A DNA stretch of 64,000 bases from Corynebacterium sp. BD556 (GCF_038452275.1 NZ_CP141643.1:1488001-1552000); one strand, 5' to 3'. Counted from the first letter of the stretch, positions 7,070 to 16,575 are shown. Program-made: numbers and translations. Notes: a model not told the origin generated them from the sequence alone.

Positions 7070-9447
7070 TGCTCCTCGCTGTCTGGCTTTGCGACGTCCG
7101 CCGCGTCGACCTGCGGAATCTCCGATGTGGGGTAGTCCGAAGGGCCCTCCTTGCGGCTGGGCTGCTCGTTTTCCGGCAGCCGGAAACCGATCAGCTCCTC
7201 GTCGGGCGTGGGTTTATCCGCCGTTGGGGTGGTGTTTTTCTCCGGCTGTGCGTAGTTGCGCATGCCTGGATGCTCCTCTTTGCGCGTCAGCGGTTCGAGG
7301 GTGCGGGTTTGGCCTTCGCTGCCCCGATAGGTCCAGTCGGCTGGGGGTTTCGGCCCTCCGTAGCGCGACTTTTCCTCCTCGGGGCGGCTGTGCTTGCCGG
7401 AGCGCCACCTGGTTGCCTCAGTTGTTTCTCCGTTCTTTTCCGCGGTTTCTCGGTCAGCCATGCGCTGCTTGCGGGCGGCACGCGACATTTCCAGCAGCGA
7501 GACACGCTTGGGCGGTTCTTCCCCGCGCGCCTGCGCCAGCTCCACGGGGGTCATCACTGGTGTGCGGTCAGCCTGGGCTGGGAAGCGGGTGTCCAGATCG
7601 GGCAGGCCAGCGGGCTGCGGTTCGATACCGTCGAAGATGTCCTCCAAATCTGGCCGACGCAGCGTCTCTTTTTCCAGCAGTTTCTCCGCCAGAAGATCCA
7701 GGTAGTCACGGTGCTCAGCGAGAATGGTGTAGGCCCGCTCGTGGGCGGCGTCAACAAGCTCATGCACCTCCCGGTCGATCGTTTCGGCAACCGCCGGCGA
7801 ATAGTCGAGGGAGCCTCCCCCGCCGCGGCCGGAGAAGGGGTCGCCGTTTTCAGTGCCGTACTTCACGGTGCCCAACACGCTCGACATGCCGTACTCAGTG
7901 ACCATGGCGCGGGCGATCTTCGTGGCCTGCTCAATGTCGGCGCTAGCGCCCGTGGTGGCTTCACCAAAGACCAGTTCCTCAGCGGCGCGGCCACCCATAG
8001 CGAAGACGAGACGGGCGAAAAGCTCGTCGCGGTTGTACATACCCTTGTCGTCTTCCTGCGCTGTCATGGCGTGGCCGCCGGTGCGGCCGCGGGCGAGGAT
8101 GGTGACTTTGTAGACCCGCTCGATGTCTTTGAGCGCCCACGCCGACAAAGTGTGGCCACCTTCGTGGTACGCGGTGACCTTCTTTTCCTTCTCGGAGATG
8201 ATCTTCGAGCTGCGCCGCGGCCCGCCGATGACACGATCAGTCGCCTCCTCAAGCGCATCGGCTGTAATGACGTTGCCGCCGATGCGCGCGGTAAGCAGCG
8301 CAGCCTCGTTGAGCACGTTCGCCAAATCAGCGCCGGACATGCCGGCGGTGCGCTTCGCCAACGCATCGAGGTCGGCGTCCGAGCCCAAGGGTTTGCCCTT
8401 GGCGTGCACTTTCAGGATTTGCTGGCGGCCCTTCAGGTCCGGGTTAGTCACCGGGATCTGGCGGTCGAATCGGCCCGGGCGCAGCAGCGCCGGGTCGAGG
8501 ATGTCTGGCCGGTTAGTAGCCGCAATGAGGATGACCCCTTCACGGTCGCCGAAGCCGTCCATCTCCACAAGGAGCTGATTGAGGGTTTGTTCGCGCTCGT
8601 CGTGTCCGCCGCCCATGCCGGAGCCTCGCTGGCGGCCCACAGCGTCGATCTCGTCGACGAAGATGATGCAGGGTGAGTTCTCGCGCGCCTGCTTGAATAA
8701 GTCGCGTACGCGGGAGGCGCCGACGCCGACGAACATTTCCACGAAGTCCGAGCCGGAGATGGTGTAAAACGCCACTCCTGCCTCCCCGGCGACAGCGCGG
8801 GCGATCAGCGTTTTACCGGTGCCGGGCGGCCCGTAGAGCAACACGCCGCGCGGGATCTTCGCGCCGAGTTCCTCGTAGATCGCCGGGTCCTGCAGGAAGT
8901 CAACGACCTCTTGCAGTTCGTCGACGGCCTCATCGGCGCCCGCCACATCCGCGAAGGTGTTGGTCGGGTTGTCCTTGGTCAGTTGCTTGGCTTTGGAGCC
9001 GCCGATGCCGAACATGCCGCCGCCGGCCTGCATGCGGTACATGAAGAAAAACAGCAGGCCGAAAACCAGCAGCATCGGCAGCATGAAGCCCAACATGGAC
9101 AGCAGGAAGTTCTCCTGGGTCACGTTGGTTTTGTATGTGTCTGCACCCGATTGTTGCACCGCCGAAAAGATGTCGGGGGTGGTGCGGGCTGGGTACTCGG
9201 CCATGACCGCTTCGACGCCCTCGCGTTGCTTGACTGTGATTGGCTCGCGCAGGTCTATGCGAACGCGCTGTTCACGGTCATCGATTTGGACGGTCTCGGC
9301 GTTGCCTTCGTTGAGCTGCTCGATGGCGACGGAGGTGTCTACCTTCTGGTAGGCGCGGGTGTCATCCCCAATGAGGGTAAAGAGGTAGAGAACGATGAGG
9401 ACGATGGCGCCGATGAGGCCCCACCGCATTACTTTTTTGTTGTCCAT
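7066..9447 (-). CDS. ftsH: ATP-dependent zinc metalloprotease FtsH
   Basis: 793 residues from the ATG at 9447 (AGGA 4 nt upstream); the frame stays open further upstream but that part is not FtsH-like. It degrades misfolded membrane and some soluble proteins as a membrane-bound hexamer. Membrane helices lie near residues 9-26 and 115-138, with an extracytoplasmic domain between them. The AAA module has Walker A GPPGTGKT (206-213), Walker [10 protein letters not shown], and the second region of homology [19 protein letters not shown]. The zinc site is HEGGH (428-432). A hydrophilic C-terminal extension of roughly 170 residues, rich in Glu, Lys and Pro, follows the peptidase domain, as seen in corynebacteria. 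Confidence 0.97.
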   Translation of the reverse strand: MDNKKVMRWGLIGAIVLIVLYLFTLIGDDTRAYQKVDTSVAIEQLNEGNAETVQIDDREQRVRIDLREPITVKQREGVEAVMAEYPARTTPDIFSAVQQSGADTYKTNVTQENFLLSMLGFMLPMLLVFGLLFFFMYRMQAGGGMFGIGGSKAKQLTKDNPTNTFADVAGADEAVDELQEVVDFLQDPAIYEELGAKIPRGVLLYGPPGTGKTLIARAVAGEAGVAFYTISGSDFVEMFVGVGASRVRDLFKQARENSPCIIFVDEIDAVGRQRGSGMGGGHDEREQTLNQLLVEMDGFGDREGVILIAATNRPDILDPALLRPGRFDRQIPVTNPDLKGRQQILKVHAKGKPLGSDADLDALAKRTAGMSGADLANVLNEAALLTARIGGNVITADALEEATDRVIGGPRRSSKIISEKEKKVTAYHEGGHTLSAWALKDIERVYKVTILARGRTGGHAMTAQEDDKGMYNRDELFARLVFAMGGRAAEELVFGEATTGASADIEQATKIARAMVTEYGMSSVLGTVKYGTENGDPFSGRGGGGSLDYSPAVAETIDREVHELVDAAHERAYTILAEHRDYLDLLAEKLLEKETLRRPDLEDIFDGIEPQPAGLPDLDTRFPAQADRTPVMTPVELAQARGEEPPKRVSLLEMSRAARKQRMADRETAEKNGETTEATRWRSGKHSRPEEEKSRYGGPKPPADWTYRGSEGQTRTLEPLTRKEEHPGMRNYAQPEKNTTPTADKPTPDEELIGFRLPENEQPSRKEGPSDYPTSEIPQVDAADVAKPDSEEQ

Positions 9448-9493
9448 ACAATCCTGGTGTGAGAAGTGCTGACGTGAAAGTGGCGGATCCCTG

Positions 9494-10153
9494 CTAGATT
9501 TCGGTGGGTTCCGGTCCGGGTTCGGGAGTCGGCTCCGGTTCCTTGTCCTCGCCACCGTAGACGCGCGGGTGAAGCGTGCCGACGTAGGGCAGATCGCGGT
9601 AGCGTTCGGCGTAGTCGAGGCCGTAGCCGATGACGAACTCATGAGGAATGTTAAACCCGACGTCCATCAAATCGACGTTAGCGGTTTGCACCTCCGGCTT
9701 GCGCAACAAGGTGATGACATTGAGGGAGCGCGGCTGACGCCCCCGCAGGTTTTTCATCAGCCAGGACAAGGTAAGGCCTGAGTCGATGATGTCTTCGACG
9801 ATGAGTACATCGCGGTCTTGGATGTCTTTGTCTAAGTCTTTGAGGATGCGCACCACACCGGAGCTGGTGGTGGAGCTGCCGTAGGAGGACACGGCCATAA
9901 ACTCAAGCTGGCACGGGATGGATAGCTTGCGTGCGAAGTCGGTGAGGAAAAACACCGCGCCCTTAAGCACGCACACGAGGATCAGATCGCGCTCCGAGTC
10001 CTTGTATTTTTCAGAAACCATGTCCGCTAACTCTTGGATGCGAGCCTGCAACTGATCTTCCGAGATCAAGATCGCCTCGATGTCGTCGCCGTAACGGTTG
10101 GTGGGGACATCGAAGTCTTTGGTGCTGTGCATTGCTTGGGTTTGGTCGGTCAT
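9494..10153 (-). CDS. hpt: hypoxanthine(-guanine) phosphoribosyltransferase
   Basis: 219 residues from the ATG at 10153, which has AAAGGG about 7 nt upstream; an upstream in-frame start lacks this. The enzyme salvages hypoxanthine and guanine with PRPP. The PRPP loop [17 protein letters not shown], the [17 protein letters not shown] strand-helix and [20 protein letters not shown] are typical. The last ~20 residues are a run of Pro and Glu ([15 protein letters not shown]), an unusual acidic tail. It is encoded 46 nt before ftsH, downstream of tilS, the same order as in related genomes. Confidence 0.95.
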   Translation of the reverse strand: MTDQTQAMHSTKDFDVPTNRYGDDIEAILISEDQLQARIQELADMVSEKYKDSERDLILVCVLKGAVFFLTDFARKLSIPCQLEFMAVSSYGSSTTSSGVVRILKDLDKDIQDRDVLIVEDIIDSGLTLSWLMKNLRGRQPRSLNVITLLRKPEVQTANVDLMDVGFNIPHEFVIGYGLDYAERYRDLPYVGTLHPRVYGGEDKEPEPTPEPGPEPTEI

Positions 10154-10272
10154 CGGTGCCCTTTCATTGGAAGCCCGCATCTTGTCAAAGCCCGCTCATT
10201 GCGCGTAACTCCCTTATCTTGCCACTTTCTCCGCGCGGGGAACAACCACCAGCGATTTTGCGCGCTGCCCCG

Positions 10273-11166
10273 TCATTTTCTGCGGACGATAGCTAGCTCG
10301 CCGTCTCTGCGGATTACCTGCACCCCGTTGGCAAGGTCCACGCCTGTCTGTCCGCGCCAGGCGATGATGAGCCGGTCAATGGATTCGAGTTGGGCGCGGT
10401 TGGCGGTGGCGCCGTGCTCAAGCAGCCAGGCGTGTACGCGGGTGCGTCGCACCACTTCTGGCAGGTTTGCCAGTTGCGCGCAGTGCACGGTTTTCTCCGC
10501 CGCGGCGTAAGCATCGACGATTTCTTGTGCGCGCGCGATGCGCTCGGCGGTGTGCGCGAGCGCGGGCACACAGTCGCCGCCGACAAGTTCGCTCAGCAGG
10601 GGAATCGCTTGTCGACGCACCCCCACCCGCCGATACGCTTCATCTTCGTTCATCGGGTCGTCCCACCACTGCATCCCAATTTCCCGGCATGCCCCCTCGG
10701 TGTCGGCGCGCCGCACGTTGAGAAATGGGCGCATCAGGCGACCGCTGCGGGGCAACATTGCGGCGGGGTTGCCGCGCAGCGCTCCAAGCAGCAGTGTTTC
10801 TGCTTGGTCGTCGGCGGTGTGCGCCACCCACACGTCGTGGCCGAAGGAGTGCAGTGCGCGGTAGCGGGCTGTGCGGGCGGCGGCTTCAACATTGCCGGAA
10901 CCAACCTCGACGGTAACAATGTCTGCCTCCACCCCGAGGCTGCGGGCCTGCTGCGCGGCCCGCTTGGCCACCTCTGCGGAGCCGGGCTGTAGTTGGTGGT
11001 CAACCACGACGGCGGAGACGTCTTTGCGCTCCGCTGCCGCCGCGGCGACGAGGGCGAGGGAGTCCGCTCCCCCGGACAGCCCGATGACGGCGGGGCCGTC
11101 GAAGGGGCGCACGGCGCGTCGACAGGCGAGAAAATGCGGGCTGCGGCGCGGCCAGAAAGGTTCCAC
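10273..11166 (-). CDS. tilS: tRNA(Ile)-lysidine synthase
   Basis: 297 residues, GTG start directly abutting the dacB stop. TilS makes lysidine at the wobble C of the AUA-reading tRNA-Ile. The PP-loop ATPase motif GLSGGADSLALVAAA is near residue 30, followed by VVVDHQLQPGS and VWVAHTADDQAETLLLGALRG, then the LMRPFLNVRRADTE segment with the conserved RPL-like turn. The length matches the short actinobacterial form without the extra C-terminal domain of E. coli TilS. Confidence 0.93.
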   Translation of the reverse strand: MEPFWPRRSPHFLACRRAVRPFDGPAVIGLSGGADSLALVAAAAAERKDVSAVVVDHQLQPGSAEVAKRAAQQARSLGVEADIVTVEVGSGNVEAAARTARYRALHSFGHDVWVAHTADDQAETLLLGALRGNPAAMLPRSGRLMRPFLNVRRADTEGACREIGMQWWDDPMNEDEAYRRVGVRRQAIPLLSELVGGDCVPALAHTAERIARAQEIVDAYAAAEKTVHCAQLANLPEVVRRTRVHAWLLEHGATANRAQLESIDRLIIAWRGQTGVDLANGVQVIRRDGELAIVRRK

Positions 11167-12417
11167 TTAAAACTCCCGCAGCGCTGAGGCCAGCTCGTCC
11201 ATCGCCCTTCGCGCAGAGAGGATGTCGCTGCCGTTAGACATCAAGGCGAAGGTGTAGACGTTGCCGGATTCGCTGGTCACCGTACCTACCAGGGCGGAGG
11301 TGCCGTCGAGAGTGCCGGTTTTGGCGCGCACCCAACCGCGCCCAGACAAGTCCTCGTAGCGTTCGGCCAACGTGCCTTCCGCGAAGGCTACAGGCAGCGT
11401 GGCAATGAGGGGGCGCAGGTCGCGGTGCCGGGCGGCGTCGACAAGCAGTTGGTCTAAAAGCCGCGGCGGGATGAGGTTCAACGTGGACAGGCCGGAGGAA
11501 TCCGTGAGCGTGACGTTACTCAGGTCATATCCGTGCTCGGCAAGCACATCCAAGGTGGCCTGCGGGCTGGTTGTCCCGCGGTGTTGAGCCACTTCACGGC
11601 CGATGGCTTCGGCCATGACATTGTCGGAGTTTTTCATCATGGTGTGAAGCCTCGTGGTCAGATCCTCCGACTCGGTGGTGGCCAGCACCTCGGCATCTGC
11701 CGAAGCAGGGGCATAACCGACGGTGTCGGCGCCGAGGCGGTCAGCCAGTGCCTGCGCCACGTCGAGGGCCGGGGTGTGGGAACGGGGCACATCGCCCTCG
11801 TCGGCGCCGATGCGTCCACCGCCCAACATCACCGGCTCCAGCGGGGCGATGTATCCGCCGTCAATGTCTTGCGGGTCCCAGCCCGGCAACATGGTTTCGC
11901 CCGGCCAGACGGACGTGTCCACGTAAACTGCGCTCGCCTGGCCGATCTGGGCGGCAAGTTTTTCAATGGTCTCGTGGGAAAACCACACATCTCCTGCTGC
12001 CTTAATCACCACTTCGCCGGGGTTTGTACCTGCGACGACCTCGGTGGTGATGGTGTCCGTAGCGCCGAGGGCAAGAAGTGCCGCGGCAGCGGTGAGCACC
12101 TTCGTCGAGGACGCGGGTCGCAGCGGCTCGGCAGACATCCGGTCGTAGATAACTTCGCCGGTATCAGCCGATGAGATGCGGGCGTGGAAGGTACCCAGAT
12201 CGGGGTTGTCGGCGAAAGCGGCGATGGCGGCGTCGCGGGCGGCGGCGTCGACAGGCGCGGGGCTGGCAGGTTCAACCACGGTGTCCGGGGCGTTCATTTC
12301 GTAGGCAGGCTCGTGGTGGAGGGCCGCGCGTTGCTGTTGGGCAACCACGCCGACACCGGCAACCCCGGTTGTTGCGGCGAGTACGAGAGCACCCGCTAAC
12401 CATGTCCATACTTTCAT
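11167..12417 (-). CDS. dacB: PBP4-type D-alanyl-D-alanine carboxypeptidase/endopeptidase
   Basis: About 416 residues from the ATG at 12417. An N-terminal membrane helix or uncleaved signal (WTWLAGALVLAATTGVAGVGVVA) is followed by a peptidase S13 domain. The three active-site motifs are SSTK (in LRPASSTKVLTAAAALLAL), SDN (MKNSDNVMAEAIGREVA) and KTG (VRAKTGTLDGTSALVG). It trims or cleaves peptidoglycan cross-links outside the membrane. No strong ribosome site precedes the chosen start. It diverges from ppa, and the 68-nt gap must hold both promoters. Confidence 0.9.
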   Translation of the reverse strand: MKVWTWLAGALVLAATTGVAGVGVVAQQQRAALHHEPAYEMNAPDTVVEPASPAPVDAAARDAAIAAFADNPDLGTFHARISSADTGEVIYDRMSAEPLRPASSTKVLTAAAALLALGATDTITTEVVAGTNPGEVVIKAAGDVWFSHETIEKLAAQIGQASAVYVDTSVWPGETMLPGWDPQDIDGGYIAPLEPVMLGGGRIGADEGDVPRSHTPALDVAQALADRLGADTVGYAPASADAEVLATTESEDLTTRLHTMMKNSDNVMAEAIGREVAQHRGTTSPQATLDVLAEHGYDLSNVTLTDSSGLSTLNLIPPRLLDQLLVDAARHRDLRPLIATLPVAFAEGTLAERYEDLSGRGWVRAKTGTLDGTSALVGTVTSESGNVYTFALMSNGSDILSARRAMDELASALREF

Positions 12418-12485
12418 CGGGCTAAATCGTAGTCCACGTATGATAGGGGGCAATTATCTGTCCATGCACGACATAAGGAGCAAGT

Positions 12486-12971
12486 ATGGCTATTGAGGTC
12501 ACCATCGAGATCCCGAAGGGTTCCCGCAACAAGTACGAGGTCGACCACGAGTCCGGCAAGGTCTACCTTGACCGCTACCTGTTCACCCCGATGGCTTACC
12601 CGGCTGACTACGGCTTCATCGACCACTCGCTTGCCGACGACGGCGATCCCCTCGACGCCCTCGTCATCACTCCGGAGCCGGTCTTTCCGGGCGTTATCGT
12701 CCACGCGCGCCCAATCGGTGTGTTCAAAATGACCGACGAGGCCGGCGGCGACGACAAACTGCTGTGCGTCATCGACGATGTGCGCTACGAGCACTACCAG
12801 GACATTGACGATGTTGACCAGTTCACCAAAGACGAAATTGAGCACTTCTTCGTCCACTACAAGGACTTGGAGCCGAACAAGGAAGTCGCCGCCGCAGGCT
12901 GGGGCGACCGCACAGAGGCGGAACGCATCCTGCAGGAATCCCTGGACAACTACAAAAACACCGCGCACTAA
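12486..12971 (+). CDS. ppa: inorganic pyrophosphatase
   Basis: 161 residues, ATG preceded by AAGGAG. It hydrolyses pyrophosphate from biosynthesis. The family I signature [12 protein letters not shown] with its metal-binding aspartates, the [13 protein letters not shown] strand, the [14 protein letters not shown] segment and the [14 protein letters not shown] end are all present. It is a single-gene unit that faces the surface-protein locus, with a bidirectional terminator between. Confidence 0.97.
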   Translation: MAIEVTIEIPKGSRNKYEVDHESGKVYLDRYLFTPMAYPADYGFIDHSLADDGDPLDALVITPEPVFPGVIVHARPIGVFKMTDEAGGDDKLLCVIDDVRYEHYQDIDDVDQFTKDEIEHFFVHYKDLEPNKEVAAAGWGDRTEAERILQESLDNYKNTAH

Positions 12972-13096
12972 TTGAGGTTGTGACCTTCGCGTCGCCGCGG
13001 CAGGCGAGGTTTCCGTGGGCGATTTTGCGCCCGCGCGCACACTACCGGATGTGGCCCCTTAGCCCTTCTTTTAGCTAGTGAGCCTGCACCAACGCA

Positions 13097-13130
13097 AAAG
13101 TGCTCCCGGCGCAGTTGCCGGGAGCACTTT
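13097..13130. terminator. bidirectional rho-independent terminator
   Basis: A perfect 14-bp inverted repeat (AAAGTGCTCCCGGC and its complement) around a 6-nt loop GCAGTT. It lies between the convergent ends of ppa (plus) and the secreted protein gene ending at 13187 (minus); the A and T ends of the stem give short U tracts in both directions. Confidence 0.9.
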
Positions 13131-13186
13131 CACAAACGCTCTCGTTCGACAGCTTCAGCGCCGCCTCAAGCTGTGCTGTGTTGGTT

Positions 13187-14377
13187 TTAGATCAGTTGCT
13201 TGCGTCCATAGAAGAACACCGCTGTGCCCACCACGGAGGCAATCAGCAGGGCGATAAGCCCCTTGGCCAAAGAGTTGGAGCCAGTTTCGGCGGCCATGCC
13301 GCGAACTGCTTGGGCAGAAACTGCGGAGTTTAAGTTTAAGTCGCCCTGCCCGCTGGTTCGTTGCGCATTGGCTGAGCTACCATCGCCTTGGCCGAAGCCG
13401 AAGGAGAAGCCCTCGGAGGAACCGAGCTGCGCCTGGCGCTGGACCTCGCCACGGTTGGAGCTGAGCATCTGCTCGGAGGACATCATTTCTTGCTGGCTGG
13501 GGGTGGTATCAACGCGCGAGGAGTTCTCCACGTAAGTGCGTCCATCCTGGTTGAGGTACCAGCTAATTCCACCGATGACCAGCACCGCCGGAAGGGCAAT
13601 AAGGGCGAGGCGTCCAGCTTCGGACGACCCCGCGTTGCCGGCGGCGGCACCATTGGAAAAGCCTTCGTTCAGCGCGCCGTTTCCGGAGGAGCCGAGTCCG
13701 CTGGAAAACTCTTTGATAATGACGTTGACGGGGAGGGATTTTTTAAGCTCGTTGGCAAAGTCGATGGTGAGCTTGACACCCTGATCACCGCTTTTAACGT
13801 CGGTGTTGACCCGTTCAAGGCTGTCGACGACGAAGTTGATGTCCTTGTTGTAGAACCATTTTGTGCCGTCGAGTTCACCGGCGAGCTCGCCTACGATAGC
13901 CTGCGGCAGCGTGCTGCTGGAAGAAAGGCCAACTACTTGGGCTGCGTTGTCGGCTAAGGAAGATCCGCTGGCGCTAGGCGCTGCGGCCTCGCTATCAGCC
14001 TCGGTGCGGGTGCGGTATCCAGCCTTGTCCGCAAAGACCTCAATGGTCATCCACTTGCCCGCATCGATGAGGGCGATGTCCTTTTCAAAGTCTTCTTTAT
14101 TTTCCACGACATGCTTCGTGTCCTGGTGGTAGAACCATTGTGCGCCCTCGTAGGTTCCGGCGATGCCGCCGGCGATCCACTCCTTGAGGGGAGGTAAATC
14201 CTCCTGGCCTTGTGCGCCTGAGGTGACGGTGCTGTCAGTGGTTTCTTCGGAGGTGGATCCGCCGAAGGAGGCGCTGGAGCCGCCCTGGGCAGACTGCGCG
14301 TCGGCCGCCGGAGCGACGACGAACGTCAAAGCGCTGGTCAGTGCCAGCGCCGGGAGGGACTTCGTGAGGTTGTTCAT
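13187..14377 (-). CDS. secreted surface protein with WFY/YLN repeats and variant sorting signal
   Basis: 396 residues from the ATG at 14377 (GGAG 8 nt upstream). An N-terminal signal peptide (LPALALTSALTFVVAPAADAQS) is clear. Two related motifs follow: EGAQWFYHQDTKHVVE and DGTKWFYNKDINFVVD. After a hydrophobic stretch (LALIALPAVLVIGG) comes a third version, ISWYLNQDGRTYVENSSRVD. The C-terminus is GMAAETGSN, a hydrophobic helix and the tail YGRKQLI, which has the layout of a cell-wall sorting signal with AAETG in the LPXTG position. The motif and tail are shared with the protein at 15350-16162, with the sortase-like gene between them. No known family recognised; wall attachment by that sortase is inference. 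Confidence 0.75.
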   Translation of the reverse strand: MNNLTKSLPALALTSALTFVVAPAADAQSAQGGSSASFGGSTSEETTDSTVTSGAQGQEDLPPLKEWIAGGIAGTYEGAQWFYHQDTKHVVENKEDFEKDIALIDAGKWMTIEVFADKAGYRTRTEADSEAAAPSASGSSLADNAAQVVGLSSSSTLPQAIVGELAGELDGTKWFYNKDINFVVDSLERVNTDVKSGDQGVKLTIDFANELKKSLPVNVIIKEFSSGLGSSGNGALNEGFSNGAAAGNAGSSEAGRLALIALPAVLVIGGISWYLNQDGRTYVENSSRVDTTPSQQEMMSSEQMLSSNRGEVQRQAQLGSSEGFSFGFGQGDGSSANAQRTSGQGDLNLNSAVSAQAVRGMAAETGSNSLAKGLIALLIASVVGTAVFFYGRKQLI

Positions 14378-14414
14378 AAGTAGCTCCATCAGGTGATGAC
14401 AACTCCCAAAAACT

Positions 14415-14426
14415 CTAAAGTCTCAA
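14415..14426 (-). promoter_or_regulatory. 12-bp motif shared by both surface-protein leaders (copy 1)
   Basis: The minus-strand sequence TTGAGACTTTAG lies 37 nt before the start of the secreted protein gene. The identical 12-mer lies 42 nt before the paralogue at 16162. An AT-rich TAGTATAAAT, a plausible -10 box, lies upstream at about 14452-14461. The shared element may be a regulator site or leader element; its role is inference. Confidence 0.45.
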
Positions 14427-14498
14427 GGGAGGGTTTAAGGTCGCAACCCAATTTATACTAAAACCTCTCAAATCACACGAGTCACACCAGCCACATAC

Positions 14499-15350
14499 CT
14501 AACTACCCTTATCTGGGGGTACATCCCATCCCATATTCGCCGCAACCTGCTGCTCACTGACCACCTGATCAAATTGCCACCCCACCACGGCGTTTTTCAC
14601 CGAGTCGGCCAAAGGATTCGCCGGCTGAATACAACTAATGGTCAACAACCTGCCCGGCGTGGCACCCGTGCCCCAGATCTGAGCAGACGCCGACAGCGCA
14701 TCCTTCTGCGGCTCATGCACATCAGTGGCCCGATAGGCCAACCAGTCACTGGAGGAGACTTCAGTACGCACATATAAAACATCGCCGAGTGAGACGGTAT
14801 GACGATTCGCCCGGGCGTCGTAAAGCGAATCGAAAACGGCAGGAACCCCCGCAGCCGCATGACCCGCAATAACCACCACGTCAGGCGCGTCACTGCCCGG
14901 CAGTGAGTACGGGCGATCCGGTGCGGTATAAGCGCATGCCTCACGCAGCCGCGCAGGATCAATGGCGCCATCGACCACCCGACAGTCACCTTTTTCAACA
15001 GGCGCGTCCATCCCAAGCGCAGGCACGGCAAGCTGCACGGGCCGTCCCGGCGCGATCTCTTTCGATTCGGGCGGCGCAATCGGGCGCGGGGCACTAAGCG
15101 TCGCAGCCGCACTTGGCGGCGCGGACCCATCGGAGCCAGCACCTTCGGTGCTTAAGTGTTGGCCAGGTTGCGCACACACAGCGACCACCGCCGCAAGTGC
15201 AGCCAGCAACACCACCAGCGCGCCCAGGCGCCGATAGAAGAAAACCCGCCGGTCCCGGCCCCGCACATCACGGCGCGTGGCGCGCGGCCGGGGCGGCCGG
15301 GGCGGCGGGGTCCGGGGTACGTAGCCCGGCCGAGGCCTACTGGTTGGCAC
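14499..15350 (-). CDS. sortase-like transpeptidase (class E/F-like), type II membrane protein
   Basis: 283 residues. A Pro/Arg-rich cytoplasmic head precedes one membrane helix (residues 41-59, ALVVLLAALAAVVAVCA) and a sortase-type domain. LAVPALGMDAPVEKGDCRV is the typical start of the fold. The catalytic His fits VVVIAGHAA (His164) and the Cys fits LLTISCIQP (Cys240). No Arg follows Cys240 at all, so the third catalytic residue is not in its usual place; Lys252 is the nearest basic residue. The GTG start overlaps the stop of the upstream surface-protein gene by one base, so the two are coupled. Likely substrates are the two flanking secreted proteins. Confidence 0.75.
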   Translation of the reverse strand: MPTSRPRPGYVPRTPPPRPPRPRATRRDVRGRDRRVFFYRRLGALVVLLAALAAVVAVCAQPGQHLSTEGAGSDGSAPPSAAATLSAPRPIAPPESKEIAPGRPVQLAVPALGMDAPVEKGDCRVVDGAIDPARLREACAYTAPDRPYSLPGSDAPDVVVIAGHAAAGVPAVFDSLYDARANRHTVSLGDVLYVRTEVSSSDWLAYRATDVHEPQKDALSASAQIWGTGATPGRLLTISCIQPANPLADSVKNAVVGWQFDQVVSEQQVAANMGWDVPPDKGS

Positions 15351-16162
15351 TACGCCAGCCAGCGGCGCCCGTAAGCGTAGAAGGCGGCACCCAGCACGGA
15401 GGCAACAAGCAAGGCCGCCAAAGCGCGCGGCACCGTGTTATCGCCGGTCTGCGCGCTCATGCCGCGTTCCGAAGCGGCGGCAGCAACCGGGGCTTGCACC
15501 TGGGGCATGTCGTGGGCATCTCCGGCGGTTTTACTTACTCCGACTAGCCCGCCGCCTGCGGTATTTTCTTTGCCTCCAGCTTTGGCCTCGGCGAGTGCCT
15601 GGCGGCCCACCTCGGCACCGTTGTCGGACAGCAACCGGTTGGTGTTGTCCTTTTCTTCCTGCGTCGGCTCCTTGTCGATGCGATCAATGGAGTCGACGTA
15701 GGTTTCGCCGTCGGCGTTGAGGTAGTAGGTCTTGCCCTCAAGCGCGACCACGGACGGCAGGGCGACTAAGCCAGCGGCCACGGGGTGCGGGGAGTCTGGG
15801 TCGACATCATCGGCGGAGAAGGGCACTTCCATTGGCTTGCCCTCCTCAGTGACCTCGCGGGTGGGCCGCTCAGCGTCGCGCTCAGCTTCCTGCCCGGCCT
15901 CGACCAGGCCCGCTGCGGCAGCATCAGAGACTTTCACGGAACGCTCACGCAGATCGCTGGGCAGCTCCTCGAAGGCCTTGTCCACGAGGTCGCGCTCGGG
16001 CACGTAGTGGGTGCGGGCCGAGTTGAGGAAGTATGCCTCGCCGGTGGTAGCGGCCGTTTCCGCCGGAAGTTCCTCTTGGGCAAAAGCGGTGAATCCGGCT
16101 GGGGCGAGTGTGAGCGCGCCAGCGAGGCTCGCGGCCACAAAGGTGATGCGGGTGCGCTTCAT
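15350..16162 (-). CDS. secreted surface protein, paralogue with variant sorting signal
   Basis: 270 residues. Signal peptide FVAASLAGALTLAPAGFTAFAQ, then EAYFLNSARTHYVPERDLVD and later KTYYLNADGETYVDSIDRID, the same YLN-D-TYV motif found in the protein at 13187. The stretch after it (PTQEE, LLSDNGAEVGRQA) also matches that paralogue. The C-terminus is GMSAQTGDN, a hydrophobic helix and the tail YGRRWLA: a sorting-signal layout with SAQTG instead of LPXTG. AGGAG precedes the ATG at 16162. It is the first gene of a two-gene unit with the sortase-like gene. Function otherwise unknown. Confidence 0.75.
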   Translation of the reverse strand: MKRTRITFVAASLAGALTLAPAGFTAFAQEELPAETAATTGEAYFLNSARTHYVPERDLVDKAFEELPSDLRERSVKVSDAAAAGLVEAGQEAERDAERPTREVTEEGKPMEVPFSADDVDPDSPHPVAAGLVALPSVVALEGKTYYLNADGETYVDSIDRIDKEPTQEEKDNTNRLLSDNGAEVGRQALAEAKAGGKENTAGGGLVGVSKTAGDAHDMPQVQAPVAAAASERGMSAQTGDNTVPRALAALLVASVLGAAFYAYGRRWLA

Positions 16163-16204
16163 GCGGTGTTCTCCTGTCGGTCGGGCTCCCGAAAGAGCCG
16201 AAAA

Positions 16205-16216
16205 CTAAAGTCTCAA
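16205..16216 (-). promoter_or_regulatory. 12-bp motif shared by both surface-protein leaders (copy 2)
   Basis: Minus-strand TTGAGACTTTAG, identical to the copy at 14415-14426 and at a similar distance from the start codon. Here it sits inside an imperfect 20-bp palindrome (AAAGTCTCAATTGCAACTTT, 16208-16227) with a CAATTG core, which could be an operator. A short hairpin (CGGCTC/GAGCCCG) follows in the leader. Confidence 0.45.
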
Positions 16217-16275
16217 TTGCAACTTTAACCTTTTTTATCACCTTTGCACAGCAACACGCGAGTAGGATTGGCCGC

Positions 16276-16575
16276 ATGAAGCCAATTAAAACCACCGAAG
16301 TTCCCTCCGACGCCCAGCTCATCGACGTCCGCGAACCCGATGAGTTCAGCATTATCCACGCGAAAAACGCAGTCAACATTCCCCTCAGCGAGCTCACCAC
16401 TCGCCACCAGGAAATCGACCAGCAGCGCGACATTTACCTAATCTGCCAGTCTGGCGGACGCTCCACACAAGCCTGCGAGTACTTAGAAAACGCGCTCGGC
16501 TGGGACCCCGAACGCATTATCAACGTCGAAGGCGGCACCGGCGCCTGGCTCGACGCGGGACTGCCCACCAGTTAA
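16276..16575 (+). CDS. rhodanese-like domain protein
   Basis: 99 residues, a single rhodanese domain. LIDVREPDEFSIIHAKNAVN and the active-site loop CQSGGRS (Cys57), followed by a NVEGGTGAWLDAGLP end, are diagnostic. Such proteins carry persulfide sulfur from thiosulfate or other donors; the substrate here cannot be told. It diverges from the surface-protein operon at 16162 with 113 nt between. Confidence 0.9.
   Translation: MKPIKTTEVPSDAQLIDVREPDEFSIIHAKNAVNIPLSELTTRHQEIDQQRDIYLICQSGGRSTQACEYLENALGWDPERIINVEGGTGAWLDAGLPTS

Noticed and set aside
7069-8676. 535-codon plus-strand frame opposite ftsH
   Set aside because: It is antisense to the FtsH AAA and peptidase domains, whose motifs are unambiguous, and has no recognisable protein features.
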